64,000 bases of DNA from Nannobrachium achirus (GCA_963921795.1 OY997652.1:19354940-19418939), one strand, 5' to 3'. Counted from the first letter of the stretch, positions 24,944 through 38,280 are shown. Program-made: numbers and translations. Notes: generated from the letters alone by a model not told the origin.

Positions 24944-26879
24944 AACATGGACACCATCGACCTCATACTTGACGCCTCTTGTTCTAATCTACACATTCTC
25001 GTCATTGACAAAGTCAGCCAGAAAAAAAGATGATTTTAACTTCCAATACTGCAGACGCAAATTACAGTCAGTATAAATGAGCCTATAGAGAGTGGAGAGT
25101 TTTGTAACTTTTGGGGATTTCGACATCTGGATCTGATCTAAACTAAAAGTTATGGCACAGAAATAAGACATTACCTACTCAGAGTGGCTCAGAGTGTTTT
25201 AAGATTACACAATCTTAAAGCAAAAGCAAGGGCAACAGAAAAGTTTGCAGACCACTAACACATAGGCTTGCTATAGTCCTTCATAACTATTGCACACCCC
25301 CATTCTAGCCTATTAATGCCAGTTTCACAAAAAAAAAAAAAAGCTTTAACTCACCTATTAATATGCTGCTGCTATGAGAGACAACGTTTAAAATCTATTT
25401 AGCATGATAACAATCTAATTAGTATAAACAATAAATTATGACTTATGCGTGGAGTAAAACGAACGCCATAAGTTAAACAATAGGCCCATGAGTTGCTCTC
25501 GTTCTGGGGAAAGGGGAATTTCCCAGCATGTGAGTCTATAGGCTACTATTCTTTTCCAGTGAATGACATGCATTCTAATTTTGGGGAGGAAAATGGGAGG
25601 ATCGAGATGGGGGACATAGCCTACTACTCGACGTTTTAATCCAAGCCACCCACCATACATTAGCTAGGCTACTTCTAAAAGGTTTGTCCTTTAACTCCAA
25701 GCTGCTTTAACTCAGCAATCAACATATCGTTATCAGGGAATACAATCTAATCAATAGATAGTTAGATACATCTGTGTAAAGTGTCACATGGCATTGACAG
25801 AATTAAACAACATAATTAAACAAAACGTATAGCCTATAATACCAAGCTGTTCCTGCAATTCTGCATAATTCATGTGTAGGCTAAGTAGCCTAGTCTATAC
25901 ATACCAAGCAGGGGACATGGCATGAAAAAGAACAATGTGTGCTTTAGTCCTGGTCCGCAAGATAATAACATGTTAAAATGTTAGTTTTTCCCCTGATCTT
26001 GCTGCTCCGAGCATATAGCCTACGTTTCCTCCGCCATATGCATCTATTCTATAGGCTGCGATAGGCCTTCCTTTCCACTGGAAGCACTGGATCCTGCAAG
26101 CCATTCGTGCCAGCTCACACGCATATCCTACGCGGACGACTTGTTAGATTGCACAAGAGACAAGACTAAACAAACCGACATCCTAGCTGAGATTCCGAAT
26201 GTTCTCTCCTTTGCTACCATACACACCCGGTCAGCTACGATAAGAACCCGATTACTACTTACTACTCGAAGCGTCAGAATGCGTTTTCCTCTTTACACAT
26301 CGCGCTCAATCACGGCGATCAAGTTTGGAAGCGAAGCTAAAGCAGCGCGGACCGCGGAGCTCACCAGACCCCTTTCGTGTTTTCCTCCCCCTTCTTTTCC
26401 CCCCTTCTAGAAATTGCATAAATAACACAAGTAGCCTACTGCCTCGTCTTAATACCTCCACCGTTACAACTTCCAAGTTTGCACACTCACTGAGCTGTTG
26501 ACAATTCCGCCAAATGTAACTCACACATTGTAATTTGGACCCCCCTCCTCCCCTCCCCAATTCATGAATAGTATGCTATCTAGCCATGGGAGGGACAATC
26601 CGTTATAGGCGAGAAGGGGGGGGGGAGAACCAAGAAGAAGCAAAAGTTGTCCATAAAACAAAGAAACCAAACCCCCTCCACAAACCATTCTTTAAAGATC
26701 CTGCAGGATCGGGAACCCGTGCCGCCATTCCGGGTAAACGTCTAATAAAAGCATGTTTCTGCCGGGAGCGTTGGACGATCGAAATCGCGCAAAAAAAAAA
26801 AAAAAATCTTCCCATGCAACAAACCCACACGGCCTTCCACCATCCAGACTCCATCTTTGACTACTTGACATTCAGAGGC

Positions 26880-27200
26880 TTTTGCCGGAGCAAATTCCTC
26901 GTTTGCATGCCTCGCACTGATTGGCCTCTTCCTGCGCTAGTCTTTGCCGTGCGATAAGCCATTGGTTTGCTTTCGGCGTGTTCGACATTTCTCAGCGCGA
27001 TTGGTCCGCCGTCGTACGGCGGTGTCCCGCGGCGAGAACGGCCCCGATCCGCAAGCTCACGTCGCGTCGCGCCCGCGACGCGCCCTGAGCTTGCAGATCG
27101 GCTGTTCTCGCCGCGGGACACCGCCGTACGACGCGCTGTGCGCCAGGCGACAGGCGATTGGTTGCACACTGGGAGCGTCACGTCCTAAACGACGAATACC
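26880..27200 (-). promoter_or_regulatory. CpG-rich region with four minus-strand CCAAT boxes, candidate microRNA promoter
   Basis: ATTGG (CCAAT on the minus strand) occurs at 26920-26924, 26961-26965, 27000-27004 and 27157-27161, all in one orientation, within the most CpG-dense sequence of the 20-40 kb interval. This arrangement points to transcription leftwards, toward the miR-130 and miR-301 hairpins 2-2.5 kb away. The 124-bp palindrome at 27010-27133 lies between the third and fourth box. Promoter activity is inferred. Confidence 0.5.
27010..27133. repeat. 124-bp GC-rich palindrome, largest copy of the palindromic module
   Basis: The outer arms are identical for 30 bp (CGTCGTACGGCGGTGTCCCG then CGGCGAGAAC, and its complement). 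They continue into the module core (GATCCGCAAGCTCAC against CTGAGCTTGCAGATC) with a few mismatches and a centre of CGCG repeats. Unlike other copies, the A/T-rich AAAATAG part is replaced in both arms by GC-rich CGAGAACGG/CTGTTCTCG. The outermost CGTACGAC resembles sequence beside other copies (GTGTACGACGG near 16630, CTTGTACGAC near 10850). Confidence 0.92.
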
Positions 27201-28619
27201 TGATTAAACTGTCTTCCATTCACAAATTTCTCATCATCTGTCCGCGGTAAAAAGGTTTACTACTTGATCCATCTTCATTTCTGCGCGACAATTTAGATGG
27301 ATAATAATTAGAGCGTATTTTGGCCACCCGGAGGCGCATGTAATGCTTTTCTTCTATCTATGCCAACAAGCGACCAGTCCAGCGTGGCTTATGAATAGCC
27401 CTGTATGTACCTTCTTAGTTCTGATAATGCTGTATTGTTGAATGTATATAATAATCGCTTAAAATGCCTATTTTCTTGAGTTTATGGGGTAGAAAATGAT
27501 TTGTGTGATGCGTATTTTCTTGAGTGTGTAATTTCCACAGAGTAGGCCTATATGGGTAATTTCTCCATTTGCATGCCCATAAAGACACAGGTGGTTGGTA
27601 GTTACTTACATTCGCCTGATTGTTTTTCTTTCTTTCTATTTACCCATTGTGGTCTAGTCCGCAAAAGTCAACAGCACCTTCAGAATAAAGCTGTTCTAAT
27701 ACCACCATGTTAGCTTATAGATAAGTTCATTCATATGATTAAAATAGTCTACTATTCGCTTGGTGAAGACTGCATTGATGATGACTGAGCGAACCAAATG
27801 GTGCTGTATCGGTACTATTTGGTAGGCTAGTTTGGGGTTGTATGGTGGTGGGGGTGGTATAGTATAGTAGGCTATTAGCCTATGGTTTGGTGGTTCTGCT
27901 GGTGGCCAGTAGCCAGTGGTGGTCCGGGGACCACCAGTGGTCCTTGAGGGGGTTTCAGGTGGTCCCCACTCACTCCCCAGCTAGATGATGGAGAGTTGGT
28001 AACCAAATGGACCCATATAGATCTTCATTTGGTTTCATTTTACGCTCTCAAGAGAGTTACATTGTTGTTAAACATCTGCATTAGACTACTGAATTTACAA
28101 GAGCAAGTAGAAGAATTGTTATTTTGATCAACGTTTGCCTCATCTCTCTGCACATCAATTAAACACAACATGGAATTGTGCACAAAATCTTATCCGACAA
28201 TAATAAAACAACGTTTTGGGAGAGGCTAAATCTCATGGTGGTCCGTAACCGTTGCTTGCTCAAGTACCGAAAAAAAGAATGGACTGTCCTTGATATGAAA
28301 TTGACTGAAAACCATAGGCTACTTTAGCTCATGGTGCATGGTGATGTTGGTAGAGTAAGTGGATTCTAGGGACTTTGAGTTTGAGGGTTCCATTATGGGG
28401 GTCTAAATTGACCCATAGCCTACAAGTCTGTAACTCTGACAGTAGGACACTACTTTATGGAACCATCCATTTGTATGTCAGAGTTAAGGGGAGACCTTGA
28501 AAGTTTGAGTTTATGGGGTAGAAATGATGGTAGCCTATGATGGTGCTCATGATAGACCAGTAGTGGATCTGGGGATGGTGGCTGGTGGAGATGATGGTGG
28601 TCGTGGACAGGACAGTAGG

Positions 28620-28920
28620 CCTAGTGGAGGCGTTCCCCGGTGGGCGCCTATAACCCCATGCGAAGTTTTGATTGACGCGCAGAGAAGAGTAGCGGGCTGT
28701 GAAATCTGGCATTCCTGGGCCAGAGGAGCTGAAATAATGGCATTGTCCCGGTGGGAGAGAGAGAGAGAGAGGAGAGAGGACCCACTTTCCCCTCCCCTCC
28801 CCGCTCCGCTCTCCACTTCCCACCCACCCACAGTCCCCCACCACACCACAGCCCACTCTGAACTGAAGAGAGTTTTACTAGAAGAGATCTGATTGTGCAG
28901 CATGCAGTCGGCAAAATGTT
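28620..28920. promoter_or_regulatory. CpG/GA-rich patch, possible regulatory region
   Basis: Contains GGTGGGCGCC, TTGATTGACGCGCAG, a (GA)n run at 28758-28778 and C-rich CCCCTCCCCTCCCCGCTCCG. It stands out from AT-rich flanks and is free of transposon signatures. No start codon context or splice signal supports a gene. Confidence 0.25.
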
Positions 28921-31570
28921 TGATGTAAAAGGAATATTCGGTGAAGATTTAATTGGACTGAATCTGTAGACGGCCGAACACTGTTAGTAGACTAATGCCT
29001 ACATTATGCTATGGTTGTACGACGAAGTATAGCCTACTACAGCAGACTTTTAGCCCGATATTAAAAAACGGGTTACCATGATACTCAAAAGGCGAGTAAT
29101 TTCGTAATGGTAGGCCTACTGCAAATTGTATGACTTGCAGCGCATAAAGAAAAACGTACCCTGATGTATAGCCTAAGATTCTCAATGAACAAATAATAAT
29201 AATGATACATTTAAATCTGAAACGTCATTTAAATAACAGTCAGGAATCAGAAAAGCAAGTTAATTCTTGTCTGCAAGAGCCCAATAATAGTTTTTTGTTC
29301 CCTGAATTTAAAATCAAACATGCAATAAAGGAAAGTGAAGATGATCAGCTTATTGTCAGATCATAGCCAACATGTTCAATCAAAGGATCACTGTGAAAAT
29401 AAAATTCAGCTAGTATTCAGACCTACTAGCACAGCAAGATTTGTTAGATCAAATGCAATATAGACCTACATTTAAGGGGACTCTCCCCTAACTGGAAAGT
29501 AATAATACTTTGAAATGAATTATTAGATAAACTAAAGCACCTGACACCATTTTGAACAAATAACTGTAACAAAATGTGTTGATGTAGCCTAACATAAATA
29601 CATAAAACTGTGTATTAAACTAAGTATTATTATTAACCCATTATTATTGTTGTAGGCCTAATTATTATATCATCACCATCATCATCAATATTGCTGAGAA
29701 ATGGATTGGGATGGGAATATATAATGGCAATTATTGTGGCATTTTCATGTCAATAATTATGTTCTACCACTGGACATATGGTATCCACTTAATTTGCATG
29801 GCTATCAGGATACAAATTGAAAACACATTTAATATTTAATTTTAAATATCATATATCACTGCAGTTATAACTGTTTTAGTACTTAACTCATTTTATGCAA
29901 ACCCTGTAGGTTTTGCATTAAATGAGTAAAACTGTATGGATTTCCCATCCTATCAGCACATTTTCATCATGCAATTTTCTTTCAGCAATTTTCTGCCAAT
30001 TTACTGACATTGTTAGTTATTTGTTATTAATTGTTATTATTATATTGTGCTTCTTGATTCAAAAAGTTTGTTTAAAACAGAAGAAAATTGTTCTTTAACT
30101 GAAGTCATATTCTGTATTTAATCATTAATATTGCTGTTGACTTGATATCAAAACTTTGTAGAAAACCAATGATTCCACTGATTTGAGGTTCTTTACTGGA
30201 AAATGTTTTTCAAGCTTGTAAATTGTGACATTTATAGTTAATTAGCTTTTATGATTAAATTCCTCATTCAAGCATATAATTGAACCATTTTAGCTGTCAT
30301 TTACCACAAGGCCAATTCAAGACATTATGAATAAAGCAGAATTGACTTTTGCTGTATTTGACATCACACACAAATAACTATCACGCTTCACTAATAAAAC
30401 AAGTTCTAACAGCTCTGATAGCGAAATAACAGCTTACTTAGTCTAATTAAATCCCTTCATACAAGATAAAGAAGTGTGCTAATTTAATAGAAAGAATTAT
30501 ACAACAAATATTATGTGATTCAGGATTAAATGTTTTTTTCACCCTTGCTATATTCTGCACTTATTTGACCTTTATAGTAGCCTATAGCTGTTTGTAAGTC
30601 TGTCTACCATGTGGAAACACTTAAACACCCTCAGTTTGAATGCATTCAATCCGAGGACAAAGGGAAATATGTCAGTTTGTTTGTTGTCCTATATATGGAT
30701 TCAAACAAATTGAATTGTGGGGGTAATGTCAGCATTCAGGACAAGAGCACAATGCAACAGGAACATGTGACTGTAGAGCAAATTATGTAAAATAATGTCT
30801 TCTGCAAATAACCTGCAGATTTGAAACAACCTATAGCCATACTAATCCCCTCAGGATGAGGACTGATAATCATGCACCTTTTACATTTTTCACTGAAAGG
30901 TTTGCATGTATTAACTGGACCATAAAGGGCATCACATTTTGGAAATGCACAAATTATCAATTTAATGTTGTTCATATGACGACAGTAATACGTTAATCTA
31001 AGGAACAATACCATGCACTTCCATATGCTTAAAAAAAGAAAAAGAAAAACAAATATGGGGGGGGAAAAAAATAAATCCCTTTCATCTTTTGGAAGTGTTT
31101 GTTCAGAAAACCGCCCCCGGGGGGTAAAGTGCAACAAACACCAAAGTGTCGTTTGAATAACTCGATTCTAAACTGTTGGCTGTGAGGGCCATCATGGGGG
31201 CTCAGAGGAGCCTTTTAAACATGGGAGTTATTGTTCCCTCTTTGCCAACCTCCCCTCCTCCGAAAATGTACACACTAAAATCCTCAGTGACGATTTCTCC
31301 ATTTCTAACTCTTGAGAGTACACGGATGGACCCAGAAAGGGTCCATTTTGGTTACATGCGTATGCCCTCTCTGAGTTAAATGGACACTGAGGGTTTGTAG
31401 TGTGTGCCTCCCTTTCTTCCTGTGGCCTTTCACCTCTCCCAACCCCCCATACTACCATCTCACGTCTCTGGTGACTCCTTCTCATCAGGAGGAGAGGCCA
31501 AACATCTCTGATGGATCATCACTGATCATTTCCCACTGAAAAAAAAAAAGGTTAATGGATTCGTTTTCAT

Positions 31571-31802
<232 letters not shown>

Positions 31803-33698
31803 TGATGTGGGGGTTGGGAATGACTTCTCTCCCTATCTTTTACATGGACTGGTAGACCCCACCACAAGTTCCAAGCCCCTGTGCACCCTGTCTCCTCCAG
31901 AGACCCCCACCCCCAATCCAGACCCCCACCCCCATCCCTTCCCGCCCTCCCTCTTGAAACAGACTCTATAGACTGCATACATGACATTCCAGCTGTGTGG
32001 GTGGCACTGCCTTTTACAGTGTCTCCAACAGCACGCACGCACGCACACACACACACACACACATACGTGCGCACATGCACGTACAAATCCTGAGTGTTAA
32101 TTTAGCAAATGGCACCGCAAGGATGTTATTTTCTACACTGTGCAGGGTTCCCAAAGCACAACCCCAGGAGCACACTGTTCTATCTTCAACCACATGTTTT
32201 CCACCAAGCAGAGCTGGGTCTGCTTCTGAAGGTTCACCGTGGTTCTTAACTATCTGGTGGAAAGTGACAAGGAAATGTACTTTTTACAAAACTGTCAGTA
32301 AAAATAGTGAGAACAAGAGAAGCTCACAAGACGACAGAATCCGCTGAATTGTGAGCGTTTACTTCAGCTTTACATGTTTGCTATTTTGAAATAGGGGTTA
32401 AGTGGTTAATGGAAGTGACTGTGAAAAGCAAAGAGCAGTTGAGGAATGCCACCATGTTTGTTTTTTAACATGTGATGATGGAAGTTGTTGACATTCTAAT
32501 TGTTTAGATATCATTTTGTTTCTAGCTATATACATTCCAAAGTTACTCTAATAATGGCATTGCAAATAAACAAATTATTCTAATCTGTATGCGCAAATAC
32601 ATGTAAACTAAACCATATTACACTAAACATATTGAAGTCACAGCTGTAACCTTTGATACCGTATTTCCATTGCATATGGTCATGGTATCAATATTTTTGC
32701 TTCCAATGTTTCTCTGCCCATGGTCAGGGTAGATTAAATAAACCAATGCATTAACTACTTCCTCAAATCTCCATAGTCTTCATATTCTCCAATCCCTCCC
32801 TCTCAGCCATAAAACCAATCACTCACGATTCCAGATGATCATTGTTGAAGTTTATTGAAGCTTGACATCATGATCTGCCAGTGGGAGAAATTGATTTTTA
32901 ACCACAGACTAACAATAAAACTTCATCCTTAACTAACACAGCTGCCCTGTCGCGTACACCAAGATCCATTTTCCTTCCAGTGGGTGAGTAGAGGCAGAGT
33001 CCAAAGGATGAAAAACTCAACCCCATTAACTGAACTTCAGAAGAATTCCTCACTTTACATACGGAATGCACTTTAGGTCAAAGGGCAAAGGGCCAGAGGG
33101 GAATCCACCCGCGCCCAGGCAAGCAAGCCTTATTTAAACAAGCCCGGAATGCCTGGGTGGAAGAGGGGGAAGGAACCTCTCCGCCATTAACATTGGGATG
33201 TAGCAGGGGCCATGACAAGCTTTTTACAGTACCTGCATTGGTTGCCTATACATACATGTATTGCTGAAGTTTAACTTTACGACAACATTATGCGCTCTTA
33301 TGATAACATTTTAAAATTACATATTAACTTTTTACGGTGCCTTCCTCATTGAAACTAGGAATAAACAGCAGCCTAAATGAAGCAAAAGGTAGTTTATGAC
33401 AAGAGTCTTGGCCATGTGCGAGATTAAAAAGGTATTTGGACATTTTGTAAGGATCTTTTAAATTACAAAACATCTGTAAAGGCAATTGATGATCACAAGC
33501 TTTCTCATGGAAAATTCATTCATGTAGAAATTCTGAACATATATGAGAGTTTGTCACCTGTCAGTTCTTAATTTAATATATATTATATATTTAATATATA
33601 TTTAAACTGTGTAAGGTCTTGTTTCTTAAAATAAGAAAACTAATTATATCTCAGGGGTGGCTGACTAGGAAGTGACAGAATACCCTGTCACCTTACAG

Positions 33699-34215
33699 CA
33701 GGGGTGGGCAACTTTGATGATAGCGAGGGCTACTATATTTCCACCTTCACTCCAGAGGGCCACATTGCGTATTGCAAGTCCTACTTTGTCATATCTCATA
33801 CAAAAGAAGCAAAAATAGCTGATCTGCAAGCTCAAAACGCACCGCAGCGCGTTTTGAGCTTGCAGATTGGCTATTTTTGCTTCTTTTGAATTGGAATCCT
33901 GAATAATTTTTTGTTATTTTTTAAATTGGATTCCTGAAATGTGTAACATTTTGATTTCATTTCAAAAGCATTTAGTTATACTCATGTTAACTTCATGAAC
34001 CTAAATACAAATACATTGGACATAAAAATATACATTTTAATACAACCATACTAGTCATTAGACTACTAATATAGACTGACGGAATTAAATGTTCATGTTG
34101 GAATTGTAAAAGCTGAAATCAATAATATATCAGTATTCCGGTATTAACCTGCGGGCCGCATTAAGTGAAGGTGGGGGCCGCATGTGGCCCCCGGGCCGCC
34201 AGTTGCCCATGTATG
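33699..34215. mobile_element. hAT-type element, 517 bp, CAGGGGTGGGCAAC ends, perfect 8-bp duplication
   Basis: Left terminus CAGGGGTGGGCAACT and right terminus AGTTGCCCATGTATG. The duplication CCTTACAG lies at 33691-33698 and 34216-34223. Subterminal GGGCCACATTGCG and CGGGCCGCATTAAG...GGCCCCCGGGCCGCC are typical of this hAT group. It contains the palindromic module at 33801-33888. Confidence 0.92.
33801..33888. repeat. Palindromic module copy with 40-bp arms
   Basis: Arms 33801-33840 and 33849-33888 match at 38 of 40 positions. Outer arms CAAAAGAAGCAAAAATAGC and their complement are particular to this host element. Core variants are mirrored: GATCTGCAAGCTCAAAACGC against GCGTTTTGAGCTTGCAGAT, where other copies read CTACAAGCTCACAACGC. 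Confidence 0.93.
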
Positions 34216-34680
34216 CCTTACAGTCTGTAGGAACAGGAGGAGAGGGACCAGAGGACCTCCTCTAAAAGACAAAACCCTTACATTCCAAATGTAGGCCAAC
34301 CTCTCCATTTTTAGGACCATCTCGCCAAACCGTTTTACAAATGACATGCTACAATCCCCATGACCCTGGTGGAATTCTGGACACTTCAGGGCCACAAAGC
34401 GGCAAAGAACTCATCGGAAGCTCTGACCAATAAATGAAGGGGTGGACCCTCCCTACCTTGACCCCACTGACCTCACTCCCACCCCCACTGTCCTCAAAGC
34501 TCTCTCGCTCCTTCCCCTTTCCCCTCTGCCTTCACTAAAGTCAGTCAGTCAGTCAGTCAGTCAGTCGGTTACTGATCTTGTTCATCTCTCTTCTCTTGGT
34601 GTTTACAGTATATGCTTTCTTGCCTATGTCTCTTTGTCCCCCAGGGGTCTACTAGGTCTCCTCCTTTTGTCCCTCTACAC

Positions 34681-34804
34681 CAGTGGTTCTCAACCCGTGG
34701 GTCGGCCAGGGAGGTCCCCCACCCCACATGATTTTTTTGGGAGGGGGTCCCCATTCAGTCCCATGCAGATGACAGTCACAGACTGAAGAGGTTGAGAACC
34801 ACTG
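34681..34804. mobile_element. Short hAT MITE (124 bp) with imperfect 8-bp duplication
   Basis: Termini CAGTGGTTCTCAACC and GGTTGAGAACCACTG are perfect inverted repeats. Flanks CTCTACAC (34673-34680) and CCCTACAG (34805-34812) match at 6 of 8. It contains no palindromic module. Confidence 0.85.
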
Positions 34805-34812
34805 CCCTACAG

Positions 34813-35223
34813 CAGGGGTTTTCAAAGTGGGTGACGGGGCACCCTGGGGTGCCGTGATGCCAGTCCAGGGGTGCTGCGAGATAATTTGATAAGATTTGGA
34901 ATTCATCAATATCACTACATGCAATATCACTTCACTATGCTTAGTAAAACAGACCTGATTTGCACTGTACTCGAGTTATTTTTTCCATCTACGACGAATC
35001 TCTTCACCAAAAATATCAGATCTACAAGCTCACTTTCCCCTCAGAATAGGCATGCTGGGGTTCAAGTGGTTAAACGTTAAGTACAACGTTGTTTTCAGTC
35101 AGTTCTGATGGAAACGGATATTTCTCCAATATGATGTAAGATTCAAAAAATTAACAGTGTAACTCAGGGGAGCCGTGGATGAAAAAGTTATTTACAGGGG
35201 TCAAAAAAGTTTGAAAACCCCTG
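34813..35223. mobile_element. hAT-like element, CAGGGGTTTTCAAAG ends, adjacent to the previous one
   Basis: Starts CAGGGGTTTTCAAAGTGGG exactly 8 bp after the end of the 34681-34804 element and ends AAGTTTGAAAACCCCTG. Subterminal GGGGCACCCTGGGGTGCCGT matches the element at 57487-57871. It includes a half palindromic module (TATCAGATCTACAAGCTCAC near 35014). The right flank CTCCATAC is only a weak match to CCCTACAG. Confidence 0.8.
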
Positions 35224-35838
35224 CTCCATACCATATCTTTCCCATACAGGCTCACAACAGTCTTGATGCACACAGCATTGTGAGCTCGTAGATTTGCTCA
35301 CTTCACCCAACGTTCCCCTATTTTCACCGAATGTTTGTCTATTATGACATACCCAGAATAGGGACAGTATAGGCTTCATGTGGTTAAACTTCGCATAACT
35401 TCTATCCCTATTGTACATGATCTTATAGTCTGTGTAGAGGTTTGAAGCAGATTACCTGATAGGCAATCTGCCTCATGATAGCTTGTTATTTGATAGGACA
35501 TCATAGGCCCCTTTATGTCTTTTTGTTGGATAGGTTTCTGGAAAAACAAAAGATGTAATATGGCCCAACATTCTGAATATAGTATTGTCATATAGCCTAT
35601 TTTAGTTAATGACATCACTGATATGTTTAAAAGTATAAAGAACTAAATGGTTAAAATAGCACATTGTTTAGTTTGAAGCTTCACAATTTTTAGGGTATTG
35701 AAAACAATTACACACAGTTACAGTTTCACAATAATGCTATTAAAAGCTAAACTATTATGAATATCTATAGGAAGGTTTTTCATTTTAGTTTTTGAATTAG
35801 TATTTCATTTATCTTTTAACATGACACAAAGATTACCA

Positions 35839-36324
35839 GTGGTGTAAAGTTAATTTACACCACTTTACTTTTTATATATTTTTTAATGTTCAATACTTCT
35901 ATTCTACTCCACTACATATCAAAGGCAAATATTGTACTTTTACTCCACTACAATTATTTGAAAAATAGTTTCTAGTTACTTTGTAGATTTTGATTATTAT
36001 TCTAAAACATACAGTCACCACTTCAACCCTATATACATTTCAGCCATTTGAAAATAGGCGATCTACAAGCTCACACTCATGCGACGCATTGTGAGCTTGT
36101 AGACCGGCTATTTTCAAAAGATCTTTATATCTTTTATACATTTGAAAACTTGTGAAGCGGGACATACTTTCTACTTTTGGTATACTTTAATTTAAGTACA
36201 TTTTAATACCAATACGTTTGTACTTTTACTCAAGCACATCTTGAATTCCGGACTTTTACTTTTCTACATTGCAGTGTTGATATATTTACTTCATTAAAAC
36301 ATGTGAATACCTTTTAAACCACTG
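35839..36324. mobile_element. GTGGTGTAAAGT/GTGGAAAAAGTACT-type MITE with palindromic module
   Basis: Starts AGTGGTGTAAAGTTAATT and ends CCTTTTAAACCACTG. Internal TACTTTTACTCCACTACA and TTGCAGTGTTGATA blocks match the other copies. The module is at 36047-36118 (TTTGAAAATAGGCGATCTAC ... GTAGACCGGCTATTTTCAAA). Confidence 0.75.
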
Positions 36325-36358
36325 AAGATTACTCTGGTGACCCCATGGTTTCTCTTAA

Positions 36359-36583
36359 AGGACAACTTTAGCTTTTACAACAAGGGTTCATATTTTAGAT
36401 TGTAATTAGAGAAAAGAAAAGATGAGCATGCCCCCAACCTGGGGGCATGCATGCAAATCAAAATCGTTAAAATCACTAAAATGATAGAAAGAAGTAAATG
36501 AAAACATTTTAACACTCATCTTTTCTTTTCTCTAATGACTATCTAAAATATGAACCCTTGTTGTAAAAGAACAAAGTTGTCCT
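36359..36583. mobile_element. MITE with about 75-bp terminal inverted repeats and TTAA target duplication
   Basis: Ends AGGACAACTTTAGCTTTTAC and its counterpart GTAAAAGAACAAAGTTGTCC T. The arms run through AACAAGGGTTCATATTTTAG and AGAGAAAAGAAAAGATGAG on both sides. TTAA is present at 36355-36358 and 36584-36587, the target used by piggyBac- and Kolobok-type transposons. Between the arms lies a small palindrome, GCATGCCCCC...GGGGGCATGC. Confidence 0.9.
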
Positions 36584-38111
36584 TTAAAGCAGCAATATGT
36601 ATACTGTCCTCTTCTACCTCAGATTTGAACCTGGTATCCTGTTTAAGTGCTGAAATGTGCAGGGGTCATCGCCATGTTGGCATGTGGTGGACATTTTTGT
36701 CATGGACAAAATGAGTGGACAATAATATTACCAGAAACACATAAAGAGCTAGCCCTGAATGACCATAACAGGCCTGTCACTCTGAGAATGGAACCAAATG
36801 GACCCGTGTTTGTACACTCTTGGAGTTAAGGTGGTCCTCGCAAATAAAACATTTGAGAACCATTAGTGGACTCATAGTGTGCCATTGTGTCATAGTAAAT
36901 CAGTGTCATACATACTCTGAAGAAAAGTATATCAGTATTTGGGTCTTATTATCAAAGAAAGAACATTATAATGGATTGCATAATAAAATTTGCCATAGAC
37001 ACACGTGAGCAGCTGATAGAGCCAGTCTGCATGCTCAGGATAAATTGAATCTTGATCAAGGGGTCAAAATTTGTGTCAGATCCTGTGTGCCGCAATCTAA
37101 ATGTTTTTTAGATTGCATTTCAATCCACCAATATTTTGAATAAAAATAGCAAAAATAGAAGATCTACAAGTTCAACTCCTCCCAATGTGATGCATTGTGA
37201 GTTTGTAAATTGTCCATTTTTGGTATTTGTCAGGCAACAGTGTTCATAAGGCCCAAGTGGCCAAGTACTTTATGTTTATGATTTATGTTTATGATGACTT
37301 TCTTTAATAGCTACAATCAAGAATCACTCGTTTGTGTGATTGAGTCACACAGTTCTTCTCCTTACTAGTCTATAATGTCCCTGAAAATCAGCAATAGGCT
37401 AGTTTAGGCTATATTGCAATGTCACTACAGTACTGTATGTTCATCTAAAATATAATAATATGTCTGTGGGCCAATTCTTCAGGGTCACTTGCTCTGAAAG
37501 TAATATGTGAAGCAAGCCTGGCTTCGAGTGTAGCCTCCTCTGCAGGCTAATCTATTGGATGAGTCAAGAGCCTTTTGTAACGCTGTTACTGCCGCAGCAA
37601 CTTCTTTATGTGGTCTCCATCGCCATCTAGTGGTGATTAAACAACTACTATCATGAAGAATTTCAGCTGTGGTTTAACACAGTTCACTCTCATAACACAG
37701 GATTTATTTTCTTTCTAACATGACAAAATGTAGCATATTTCCATTATTACCTATTAGTTTAATCTCACTCGCAACTAGCTCAGTTAACAATTGCATCTAG
37801 GAGAGGGAAGGTGGTAGGTAGGATACATCCCACTTTACCTGACATACATCAGCTTCCAGCTGATTTCACAAATGAATTTAAGAGTTTTAAAGCAGTGTTT
37901 GCTTGATGATCTCCTAATTACTATCAATAGAAAGTAACAAAGTAGTTGTATGAATTTTGATCTGTGCTTTGGTCCTTATACAATGTTATTACAATGAATT
38001 GTGTTCCTTGTTGTTGTCATTCTTTTCATTGTTGTTTTTGATTTGATCCATTTTGTACATGTCCAAAATAGAATTCATCAAATCAAACCACATTAAAGAC
38101 TCATTCTCTAT

Positions 38112-38280
38112 TAAAGCAGTTCTCAGCACTAAAAGTAGTTCTCCCAAAAAATTAGTTATTTTCTATCAATTAAACACCCCATGAAGTCATGAATTCATGA
38201 AGTGTAATTGATAGTATTGAAGTAAGAAAATAACTAAGTCTAAGTAATAAGTCTTTTTGGGTGAACTGCTCCTTTAATGT
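38112..38280. mobile_element. TTAA-target MITE (AAAGNAGTTC ends)
   Basis: TTAAAGCAGTTCTC at the left and GTGAACTGCTCCTTTAA at the right form inverted ends within TTAA. Inner paired segments are TTAGTTATTTTCTATCAATT and AATTGATAG...GAAAATAACTAAG. Confidence 0.75.

Larger units (their letters stand above)
22401..26900 (-). ncRNA. Inferred primary transcript hosting the miR-130/miR-301 cluster
   Basis: The two hairpins lie on the minus strand, the CpG/CCAAT-rich region lies upstream of them (26.9-27.2 kb) and a minus-strand AATAAA lies downstream. A single non-coding pri-miRNA of about 4.5 kb is the simplest reading. No conserved open frame was seen in the interval, and splicing is unknown. In mammals miR-130b and miR-301b are likewise clustered in one transcription unit. 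One weak palindromic-module remnant is present (24053-24095). Confidence 0.45.

Noticed and set aside
26586..27207. Coding exons in the CpG-rich region
   Set aside because: Open frames on both strands (up to 123 codons) are composition-driven, cross the 124-bp palindrome and resemble no protein I know.
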